The position numbers were made by a program, and so were the translations under genes. The notes beneath the pieces were generated by a model. The model had not been told where the DNA came from and made no database searches. It worked only from the letters and a program-made list of their open reading frames with translations. Below, one piece after another: positions 14,521 to 20,158 of a DNA stretch of 20,158 nucleotides; the first letter of the stretch is position 1; every line of letters begins with the position of its first letter. The DNA is from DASYYE01 sp035946955 (GTDB lineage: Bacteria; Actinomycetota; Actinomycetes; Streptosporangiales; Streptosporangiaceae): positions 1 to 20,158 of the forward strand of contig DASYYE010000415.1 of NCBI GenBank assembly GCA_035946955.1, written 5' to 3'.

Positions 14521-16014
14521 TTACTCGGTCACGGCCACAGGGGCCGGCTGGGGGGTGGCTGCCTGCCGTATCCGCAGCACCAGCACGACGAGCAGCAGCG
14601 CCACCGCGTCGAACACCGCGGCCATGGTGAACGAGCTGGCCATACCGTGGGTGACCACCTGGTGCGCTGCCTGTGCCGCGCTGGCCAGCGCCGCGTGGTG
14701 GGTGACGCGGGTGGCGCTGCCGAACACGGTGACCAGGATCGCGAGGCCGAGCGCGCCACCGACCTGCTGCATCACATTGACCATGCTCGCCGCGGCCCCG
14801 GAGTCCTCCGGTGCCACGCCGTGCAGCGCGACGATGGTGAGTGGCACGAAGGCGACGCCCATCCCGGTGCCGAGCAGCAGCATCGGCCCGAGGATGCCGG
14901 AGACGTAGGTGGTGGCCGGGCTGATCTGGGACAGCCAGGCCATCCCCCCGACCACCGGCAGGAGGCCGGCCACCATCAGCGGCTTGGGGCCGAACCGCGG
15001 GACCAGCCGCGGTGCCAGCCGCGACACGGTGAACAGGGCCGCGGTCATGGGCAGGAACGCCACCCCGGCACGCAGTGGGCTGAACCCGAGCACCTCCTGC
15101 AGGAACTGGGTGAGGAAGAAGAACATCCCAAACATCCCAGCTACCAGGAGCAGCCGGACCACGTAGGAGGCCGAGCGGCCGCGGTCAGCGAACAGTCGCA
15201 GCGGGGTGACCGGGTGGGCCGAGCGTGCCTCGGTGATGACGAACGCGGTGAGCAGCACGGCGGCGGCCGCGGACGCGGCGACCGTGAGCCGGTCGGACCA
15301 GCCATTGGAGGCGGCACGGATGAACGCGTACACCAGGGCCGACATCCCGGCGGTGGAGGTCAGTGCGCCGGTCACGTCGAACCGGCCGGGCTGGCGTGCC
15401 GTCTCGGCCAGGAACCGTGGTGCCATGAGGATGACCGCGGCGCCGATCGGGATGTTGATGAACAGCACCCAGCGCCAGGACGCCCATTCGGTGATCATGC
15501 CGCCGAGGACCAGGCCCAGCGAGGCGCCGCCCATCACCACGGCGGTGAAGATGCCCAGTGCCCGGGTGCGTTCCCGGCCTTCCGGGAAGCTGGAGATGAT
15601 CAGGGCGAGCACCGCGGGCGAGGCGACCGCGCCGCCGGCACCCTGGAGCGCGCGGGCTGCGAGCAGCAGCGGCGCGGAGGTGGCCAGGCCGCCTGCCAGC
15701 GAGGCAAGGGTGAACAGTGCCAGCCCGGCCATGAATACTCTGCGGCGCCCGAAGATGTCGCCGAGCCGCCCGCCGAAGAGCAGCAGGCCGCCGAATGTGA
15801 GCGAGTAGGCGTTGAGCACCCACGACAGGCTGGCGGGGGAGAAGTGCAGGCCGTGAGCGATGCGCGGCAGCGCGATGTTCACCACGGTCATGTCCAGGAT
15901 GATCATCAGCTGGGCACCCAGGACCAGGGCCAGGCTGACGCCCCTGCGGCTGGGCCGGGTGCGCGGCGGCAGGCCGGGTGTGGTTACGGGTCGGGTTTCC
16001 AGGGAGATGGACAC
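14521..16014 (-). CDS. DHA2-type MFS drug exporter, divergent from its TetR regulator
   Basis: A 497-residue, 14-helix drug:H+ antiporter of the EmrB/QacA type. LDMTVVNIALP (40-50) is the helix-1 motif D1, GGRLGDIFGRRR (81-92) is motif A, and GLVLGGMITEWASWRWVLFI holds motif C and the conserved W-R-W-x-F segment. The second half contains GTGMGVAFVPLTIVALHGV and GAAASMVNVMQQVGGALGLA, typical of DHA2. It should pump hydrophobic or amphipathic compounds out of the cell. The GTG at 16014 was chosen because AGGAAGGA lies 5-7 nt upstream; an ATG 19 codons earlier would swallow this site and begin within a Gly/Arg-rich stretch. Promoter elements at 16139-16168 and operators at 16118-16159 lie 100-150 bp upstream, and the TetR gene starts divergently at 16217. 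This is the standard layout of a ligand-induced efflux pump. Confidence 0.92.
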   Translation of the reverse strand: MSISLETRPVTTPGLPPRTRPSRRGVSLALVLGAQLMIILDMTVVNIALPRIAHGLHFSPASLSWVLNAYSLTFGGLLLFGGRLGDIFGRRRVFMAGLALFTLASLAGGLATSAPLLLAARALQGAGGAVASPAVLALIISSFPEGRERTRALGIFTAVVMGGASLGLVLGGMITEWASWRWVLFINIPIGAAVILMAPRFLAETARQPGRFDVTGALTSTAGMSALVYAFIRAASNGWSDRLTVAASAAAAVLLTAFVITEARSAHPVTPLRLFADRGRSASYVVRLLLVAGMFGMFFFLTQFLQEVLGFSPLRAGVAFLPMTAALFTVSRLAPRLVPRFGPKPLMVAGLLPVVGGMAWLSQISPATTYVSGILGPMLLLGTGMGVAFVPLTIVALHGVAPEDSGAAASMVNVMQQVGGALGLAILVTVFGSATRVTHHAALASAAQAAHQVVTHGMASSFTMAAVFDAVALLLVVLVLRIRQAATPQPAPVAVTE

Positions 16015-16117
16015 AAAGTTCCTTCCTGAGTTGTTACCACTGGTGGGCCGGCCATCAAGGCCGCCGCCCACCGGGCGGATCGCTCGCCACCGCGGTAACG
16101 GCGGGCTATCCTGAATC

Positions 16118-16159
16118 CGGAGGATGCCTCCGTTAGTTACTATACGGAGGGTGCCTCCG
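16118..16159. promoter_or_regulatory. Two copies of a TetR operator between exporter and regulator
   Basis: CGGAGG-ATG-CCTCCG at 16118-16132 and CGGAGG-GTG-CCTCCG at 16145-16159 are 15-bp dyads with identical 6-bp arms, centres 27 bp apart. The second fills the -35/-10 spacer of the exporter promoter, and the first covers its likely transcription start. Both lie upstream of the TetR gene, so autoregulation is expected. Confidence 0.8.
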
Positions 16160-16168
16160 GTTTGGCAA
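16139..16168 (-). promoter_or_regulatory. Predicted promoter of the DHA2 exporter
   Basis: On the minus strand TTGCCA (16163-16168) and TATAGT (16139-16144) are 18 bases apart. On the plus strand TACTAT (16138-16143) overlaps it and may be the -10 of the TetR gene, so the two promoters could compete for the same DNA. Confidence 0.6.
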
Positions 16169-16216
16169 CTAATTTGGGCTCCCGCGAAGGGGCGGGTGCC
16201 CGAAGGGTCGGGAACG

Positions 16217-16861
16217 ATGGACGCTGAGGTCGCCGCTGCGGCCGGGAGTTACCACGCGGCTGGTGCCGCCGCCAGGGGCAAGCACCTGGCGGGGATGCGG
16301 GCGGATGCCAGGCGTAACTACGAGCGGTTGCTGGCAGCGGCAGGTACGGCATTCGCCGAGCGCGGAGCGGACGACGTCTCGCTGGAGGAGATCGCCCGCC
16401 GGGCCGGGGTGGGCATCGGGACCCTGTACCGGCACTTCCCGACCAGGCAGGCGCTGCTGGAATCGGTCTACCGCGACCAGGTCGATGCCCTCGAAACCCG
16501 CGCGGCCGAGCTGATCCAGGCAGACGACCCTGGGAAGTCCCTGGCAGAGTGGGTCGCCGCACTGGTCACGTTCGGCAAGGCCAAGCGCAGCCTCACCACC
16601 GCGATGCTCGAGGTGCTCGACAAGGACTCCGAATTGCTTGTGTCATGCCGCGCCGTGCTGTGCGACGCGACCGATGCACTGCTCGAGCGGGCACAGCAGA
16701 CCGGGGCGGCCCGTGCCGACGTGCAGGGGACCGACGTGATCCGGCTCGCCCACGGGGTGAGTATGGCCGCCGACATGGGCCAAGACCCCGGCCAGGCCGA
16801 CCGGATGCTGGCGCTCGTCCTCGACGGCCTGCTGAGAGCTGATAACAGCAAGAGGCGCTAG
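16217..16861 (+). CDS. TetR-family repressor
   Basis: A 214-residue regulator. An N-terminal helix-turn-helix at about residues 35-75 reads LLAAAGTAFAERGADDVSLE, EIARRAGVGIGTLYRHFPTR, with the TetR signature GxxxxTLYRHFxTRxALL. The rest is the all-helical ligand and dimer domain, which varies with ligand. It probably represses the divergent exporter by binding the two CGGAGG dyads in the intergenic region and releases them on binding an exported drug. The ATG at 16217 is preceded by GGGAACG; earlier in-frame starts from 16124 would lie inside the operators and promoter, so are unlikely. A tail of about 30 residues before the HTH is longer than usual, and Met27 is an alternative start. Its last codons contain the second copy of an 18-bp repeat. 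A hairpin 63 bp downstream probably ends the transcript. Confidence 0.9.
   Translation: MDAEVAAAAGSYHAAGAAARGKHLAGMRADARRNYERLLAAAGTAFAERGADDVSLEEIARRAGVGIGTLYRHFPTRQALLESVYRDQVDALETRAAELIQADDPGKSLAEWVAALVTFGKAKRSLTTAMLEVLDKDSELLVSCRAVLCDATDALLERAQQTGAARADVQGTDVIRLAHGVSMAADMGQDPGQADRMLALVLDGLLRADNSKRR
16838..16855 (+). repeat. 18-bp direct repeat, copy 2
   Basis: Exact second copy of GCTGATAACAGCAAGAGG (first at 11563-11580), in the last codons of the TetR gene, where it reads ADNSKR. In copy 1 the same reading frame is not the one used by the glucosaminidase. Confidence 0.8.
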
Positions 16862-16924
16862 GCGCGCCCGGCTGGTCGCCTACTTCCACGCTGCCGGGGA
16901 GCACCGCCCCCCTGTGGACAATCG

Positions 16925-16974
16925 TTAGCAGTTCAGTTTTTCGCCCCCCTGAGGGGGAAAAACTGAACTGCTAA
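16925..16974. terminator. Large hairpin, probable bidirectional terminator
   Basis: TTAGCAGTTCAGTTTTTC (16925-16942) is exactly complementary to 16957-16974. After a one-base bulge the inner C run and G run pair further around a small loop. The T5 and A5 tracts sit inside the stem, so both strands present a T run late in the structure. It separates TetR (+) from the convergent TPR gene (-). Its A/T-rich outer arms are unlike the surrounding DNA, so it may also be a mobile repeat element. Confidence 0.7.
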
Positions 16975-17053
16975 GAAGTCGATCATGGAATGGGGCCCGA
17001 GGTGGCCCGGCGGCCGAGTACCCGGGATCCACTGGGAGTCACATGGTCATGTC

Positions 17054-17788
17054 TTACCGGTCCGGGTCGGTCTTGTTCATCGCTGCGAGCAGTCCGCGGA
17101 GCCGCTGGAGTTCCTGCCTCGGCCACACGGCGGTCAGTTCCCACCCCTCGGCGTCACAGCCGTCGATGATCTGCTCCCATGACTCGGCCGCCTCAGCCAG
17201 CCGTCCCTCGCGCTCCAGCAGGAACGCGGTGGAGTAGACAGGCCCCATATTGCCCGGGCCCGGGTCGAGTTCCCGCGCACGGCGCCAGTCCGCTAGCGCC
17301 CCCTCCGGGTCACCGCGGGCGGCTTTCACGTCCGCACGGTCGCAGATCAGCACGTTGTCGTCGGGGGCGAGTGCGAGCCCTTCATCAATGACCGGCCTGG
17401 CCGCGTCGAAGTCCCGGGCCGCCAGGTAGGCACGAGCCAGCAGGCGCAGCTCACGCACGTCTCCCGGCGCGGCGGCCACGCGCTCGCGGTACAGCGTCAC
17501 CGCGTGCTCCTCCTCTTCGAGCTCTGCCTTGGCCCCGATCCACATGGCGCGGGCCTTGTCGTTGCCGGGGTTGAGCGCGATCGAGCGCTCGTAGGCGTCG
17601 ATGGCGTGCCGGATCGCGATCCGTCCGTGGCAGTGGAGCAGGTACCCGTACTGGCGGAACACCTCCGCATCAGGCTGCCCGCGCTCCTCCCGCTCCCGCA
17701 GTTCGGCCTCGAACAGCGGTTTGGCCGCCAGGAAGTCGCTCTCCTCGCCGAGGGCCTCATACCGTTCCAGCAGCTCGTCCTTGTCCAT
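17054..17788 (-). CDS. Small TPR-repeat protein
   Basis: A 244-residue acidic, helical protein made of about five TPR-like pairs: GYLLHCHGRIAIRHAIDAYE with RSIALNPGND, then ELRLLARAYLAARDFDAARP with VIDEGLALAPDD, then DVKAARGDPEGALADWRRAR with ELDPGPGN, and a last unit with STAFLLEREGRLAEAAESWE. The recurring Pro after each B helix (ALNPGN, ALAPDD, ELDPGP) is the TPR hallmark. No signal peptide, membrane helix or catalytic motif is present, so it is probably a cytosolic protein-protein adaptor. The ATG at 17788 has AGGAGG 9 nt upstream. It stands alone, convergent with TetR and divergent from the small ORF and condensation gene. It shares no obvious sequence with the 958-residue TPR protein beyond the fold. 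Function unknown. Confidence 0.85.
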   Translation of the reverse strand: MDKDELLERYEALGEESDFLAAKPLFEAELREREERGQPDAEVFRQYGYLLHCHGRIAIRHAIDAYERSIALNPGNDKARAMWIGAKAELEEEEHAVTLYRERVAAAPGDVRELRLLARAYLAARDFDAARPVIDEGLALAPDDNVLICDRADVKAARGDPEGALADWRRARELDPGPGNMGPVYSTAFLLEREGRLAEAAESWEQIIDGCDAEGWELTAVWPRQELQRLRGLLAAMNKTDPDR

Positions 17789-18237
17789 GTCTCACGTCCT
17801 CCTAAACCTTCAGTTCCCGTGGGTGACCAGTGACGGCACAGCGACGGGCGGGGGAGAACGTGCCTTGGGCCGGGAAGGCCGGGACGAGGACGGACAGCTC
17901 GGTGCCCGCGCAGCCTGAACCAGACGGGGACCAGGCCGCGCCTGGGCCGCGTCACGCGGGGCAACTAGGTTCTAACAGCCGTTCCTTCCGGATCAATGTC
18001 CTCCCCAATTGTACGACTCAACACAGGAAAGGCGCTGGCTGGAGGAAATCGAGGAGGGCCGGCTTGCCCCTTTCGTCGGTGCTGCGGTCCTGGCAATCAG
18101 GCTGGCAAGAAATGTCACATCTGGGAGCCCGGACGCTGGTGGACTCCTCTCATGACGGATGAGCCGCCAGCACTAATTGGACTGCTGTCCGGCGTCGCCC
18201 GAGCACGCGTCACACGATCAGCCAAGGAGAACACCAG
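17789..18237. other. Divergent intergenic region with two uncertain small frames
   Basis: About 450 bp between the small TPR gene and the 31-codon ORF. Two frames are open but unproven. One ends at 18155, has a possible TTG start at 18009, and includes RRWLEEIEEGRLAPF. The other runs from ATG 18152 to TGA 18241 (29 residues, starts MTDEPPALIGLLSG). They overlap by ATGA, and the second overlaps the next ORF by ATGA too. Neither has a clear ribosome binding site, and third-position G/C is low (about 60 percent by eye). No convincing promoter or terminator was found. Confidence 0.4.
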
Positions 18238-18333
18238 ATGAGGCCAAGCCGAGACGAAGTCCGCGACCTGATCCGCCGGGAGCTGGCCGGACTTCTCCAA
18301 GAGGCCGGAGGCGACGCGGGGGCGACGGCATGA
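18238..18333 (+). CDS. 31-residue microprotein coupled to the condensation-domain gene
   Basis: An ATG at 18238 with AAGGAGA ending 8 nt upstream opens a 31-codon frame whose TGA overlaps the ATG of the next gene (ATGA, 18330-18333). The peptide begins MRPSRDEVRDLIRREL and continues AGLLQEAGG, a charged amphipathic helix, then a short Gly/Ala tail. The strong ribosome site and exact stop-start overlap argue that it is translated and coupled to the condensation protein. The downstream gene has no ribosome site of its own better than the GGAGG inside this frame (18306-18310), so coupling may be needed for its expression. The helix has a look of a docking segment or of the first helix of a carrier protein, but no phosphopantetheine serine motif follows. 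It may be a helper peptide or simply a translated leader. No family recognised. Confidence 0.55.
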   Translation: MRPSRDEVRDLIRRELAGLLQEAGGDAGATA

Positions 18334-19991
18334 CCCAGGCTCGTAACTCCAAGATCACCTTGCGCTTCACCGGGGTATCGGCGCGCGGGGGGCCGCTCAC
18401 CCTGGGGCAGGCCGACATGCTGGCCTGGATCCTCGGCGAGACCGAGCAGACCAATGTGTTCGCGCGGTGGGACATCCCGCGAGGCACTGGGCTTGAGACG
18501 GTTGAGCGGGCCTTGGTGCACCTCCTCACCCGGCACGAGTCGCTGCGCACCACCTACCGGCTCGGCCCGGAGCCTATGCAGGTCGTTGCCGGTGCTGGCG
18601 AGCTGACCGTCGACGTCTGCGAGGGCTCCGGTGAGACCGCGGCCTTCGCCGACAGCCTCGCCATATCGCTCGTGGCCACACCGTTCGACCTGACGGGCGG
18701 GCTGCCGCTGCGGGTCACCCTGGTCACGGCCAGCGGGGCACCGGCCCACCTGGTCGTCGTGGTGTCCCACGCAGCGGCTGACATGGCCTCGCTCGCGCTG
18801 CTGGGCACCGAGTGGGCCGCGTTGCTGGCCGGGGAGCCCCTCCCCGCACCGGCGCCGCTGCAGCCGGTCGACCTCGCCGCCATTGAGCGGAGCGCGCAGG
18901 GCCAGCGGCGAACCGCCTCGGCGGCCAGGCACTGGGAGGCACAGTTGCGTGCTGGCCCGCAGTGCATGTTCGCCGTGCCCGGAGTACGGGGCGACTGTAC
19001 GGAGCAGTCGTTGCTGCTCGTCCGCTCACGCCCGGCAGCCGTCGCCGTCGCTGAAGCCGCTGCCCGTACCAGGGCCAGCCGGTCAACCGTCGTGCTGGCG
19101 GCGATGTGTGCGCTCACCAGCCACTACACCGCCCAGCCGAGGTGCCTGGTGACGAGCGTGACCGCCAACCGGTTCGGCGCTGAGCTGGCCAGGTTCGTCG
19201 GTCCCCTGTCGTCCGACGCATTACTGGCCGTCGATGCCGCTGTGCCGACCTTTGACGACCTGGTGCGGCGGGTCCACCAGCGCGCGATGTTCGCCTACGC
19301 CAGGGCAGGTGACGTCACCACGCTGGCGTCGGTGATCGACCGCGTCGGCCTGGACAGGGGCACCTGGTACGCCCGCGACTGTGAGTTCAACGACCACACC
19401 ATGTTCAGTACGGAAGGGTTCAGTGCCCTGCCCCCAGCCGGCCCTGGCGACGAGGTTCAGCTCACCTGGCTGCCCGGCCAGGCACTGGCCGCTCGCCTGA
19501 CGGTGTGGCTCACCCGGCTGGACAGCCTGCTGGAGATCGGGCTGTGGGCCGATCCCGCGGCACTGCCCGCTGACGATGCCGAGTGTTTTGGCGCAGGGCT
19601 TGTAAGGCTGGCCGAGGCGGCGGCCGGGCAGGCCGTGCCCATGGCCGAACTCGGTGCCCTGACCGGGCTGCGGCCCGTCAGCCGTGGCCCCACGTGGGTC
19701 CGGGCCGACACGAACTGGGTGGACCTCGACGCGGTCCGCCGGCTAGTCGCCGACGCCCTGCCAGGCATGCCGGCCTGCGTCGAGGCGGTACCCGACGACC
19801 TGCTCGGCCATCGGGTGGTGTGCCACATAGTGGGTGACATCACGCCCGGCGCGGCTCACGACGCGTGCATGGCCGCGCTGCCCGGGCGCCCCACGGCGGT
19901 GGCGCCGCACCGCTACATCGTGCTCGGCACGCCCCCGCACCGCGGCACGCCCATGGTCCTCATGCGGCAGGAGCGGCCGCGCACTGCCTGA
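18330..19991 (+). CDS. Freestanding condensation-domain-like protein with adenylation C-subdomain remnant
   Basis: A 553-residue protein with the two-lobed chloramphenicol acetyltransferase-like fold of NRPS condensation domains. Early motifs are PLTLGQADMLAWIL (compare PLTPLQ...M/L) and ALVHLLTRHESLRTTY (compare L..RH..LRT). The HHxxxDG motif reads SHAAADM, so the first His and Gly are replaced but His147 and Asp151 remain. Later parts resemble the bridging and floor-loop region, around VTANRFGAELARFVGPLSSD. From about residue 465 the sequence instead resembles the C-terminal subdomain of AMP-forming ligases: VDLDAVRRLVADALPG, CVEAVPDDLLGHRVVCHIVG, and a GTPMVLMR end where ligases have GKxxR. 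The catalytic Lys is lost and no AMP-binding core is present. It may acylate or condense a carrier-bound or free substrate, or be catalytically idle. Start chosen by the ATGA overlap with the microprotein. No NRPS gene is nearby in the window. Confidence 0.8.
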   Translation: MTQARNSKITLRFTGVSARGGPLTLGQADMLAWILGETEQTNVFARWDIPRGTGLETVERALVHLLTRHESLRTTYRLGPEPMQVVAGAGELTVDVCEGSGETAAFADSLAISLVATPFDLTGGLPLRVTLVTASGAPAHLVVVVSHAAADMASLALLGTEWAALLAGEPLPAPAPLQPVDLAAIERSAQGQRRTASAARHWEAQLRAGPQCMFAVPGVRGDCTEQSLLLVRSRPAAVAVAEAAARTRASRSTVVLAAMCALTSHYTAQPRCLVTSVTANRFGAELARFVGPLSSDALLAVDAAVPTFDDLVRRVHQRAMFAYARAGDVTTLASVIDRVGLDRGTWYARDCEFNDHTMFSTEGFSALPPAGPGDEVQLTWLPGQALAARLTVWLTRLDSLLEIGLWADPAALPADDAECFGAGLVRLAEAAAGQAVPMAELGALTGLRPVSRGPTWVRADTNWVDLDAVRRLVADALPGMPACVEAVPDDLLGHRVVCHIVGDITPGAAHDACMAALPGRPTAVAPHRYIVLGTPPHRGTPMVLMRQERPRTA

Positions 19992-20021
19992 GCGTCGCGC
20001 AAGGAGAGCGCGGCACACCGC

Positions 20022-20158
20022 CTAGTCCTCGCCGCGCGAGAAGATCTGCAGGAAGAACAGGAAGACGTTCAGTATGTCGAGGAAGATCGACGCGGCCAGC
20101 AGTGGCGCGGAGGCGACGTCCCTGGAGCGGCGTACCCGCTGGAAGTCGACCATGATGA
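20022..20158 (-). CDS. Bax inhibitor-1/YccA family membrane protein, C-terminal fragment (cut by window edge)
   Basis: Forty-four codons and a TAG read leftward from the window edge. They include MVDFQRVRRSRDVASAPLLA, ASIFLDILNVFLFFLQIF and SRGED. The ASIFLDxLNxFLxxLxIF helix is the last membrane segment of bacterial BI-1 family proteins, integral membrane proteins linked in other systems to calcium leak and stress tolerance. The gene is convergent with the condensation-domain gene, 30 bp away. N-terminal helices are outside the window. Confidence 0.8.
   Translation of the reverse strand, partial: IMVDFQRVRRSRDVASAPLLAASIFLDILNVFLFFLQIFSRGED

Noticed and set aside
14389..16029. 546-codon plus-strand frame opposite the second DHA2 exporter
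   Set aside because: His/Gly/Gln/Arg-rich antisense of a well-supported membrane protein; typical high-GC shadow.
17996..18241. 81-codon frame starting at ATG 17996
   Set aside because: No ribosome binding site, low third-position G/C and no recognisable pattern in the first 50 residues; only its last 29 codons are considered as a possible small ORF.
1..20158. A single biosynthetic gene cluster
   Set aside because: Tailoring-like enzymes, exporters, a SARP fragment and a condensation-like protein are present, but no PKS/NRPS/terpene core, no co-directional operon, and many relics in between.

Overview
The window reads as chromosomal DNA of a high-GC actinobacterium. Supporting signs are GTG starts, GGAGG-type ribosome binding sites, strong G/C preference at third codon positions, and families typical of the group: a SARP/AfsR-type regulator, paired TetR and DHA2-type MFS exporter, long TPR proteins, exo-beta-D-glucosaminidase, and a freestanding condensation-domain protein. 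The genus cannot be fixed from the sequence. No rRNA, tRNA, CRISPR array, intact transposase or phage gene was seen.

Layout. 1-129 (-): N-terminus of a SARP/BTAD-type regulator cut by the window edge. 250-1398 (-): TetX-like FAD monooxygenase whose promoter carries two palindromic operators (1446-1490). 1399-2694: a patchwork with one decayed WD40 repeat (1524-1622) and 36 exact-length 12-bp repeats (2049-2480). 2695-3693 (+): PAPS-dependent sulfotransferase, followed by a HEAT-repeat relic (3704-4024). 4047-5003 (-): proline iminopeptidase-like hydrolase, divergent from a two-TM protein of unknown function (5081-6124). 6142-6383: a decayed fragment. 6572-9448 (-): large TPR protein. 9539-9673: C-terminal relic of a winged-helix regulator. 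9748-11172 (-): DHA2 exporter. 11426-14437 (+): secreted GH2 exo-beta-D-glucosaminidase, separated by a perfect 17-bp-stem terminator from a second DHA2 exporter (14521-16014, -). That exporter is divergent from its TetR regulator (16217-16861, +), with two copies of a 15-bp operator between them. 16925-16974: a large hairpin. 17054-17788 (-): small TPR protein. 18238-18333 and 18330-19991 (+): a 31-residue ORF overlapping by ATGA a condensation-domain protein. 20022-20158 (-): C-terminus of a Bax inhibitor-1 family protein.

How the parts may work together. The most secure regulatory unit is TetR plus its divergent exporter: the second operator lies inside the exporter's -35/-10 spacer. The TetX-like enzyme has the same arrangement with a different operator, but its repressor is not in the window. 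Monooxygenase, sulfotransferase, two drug exporters, a SARP and a condensation-like protein suggest accessory or specialised-metabolism territory, yet no PKS or NRPS core is visible and orientations change constantly, so a single biosynthetic cluster is not supported. The many gene relics suggest a region with repeated gain and loss of DNA.

Most unusual items: the condensation protein, which appears to end in a lysine-less remnant of an adenylation-enzyme C-terminal subdomain and is coupled to a microprotein; the 12-bp repeat array whose variation is almost wholly synonymous in one frame; and the two promoter-embedded tandem operators.
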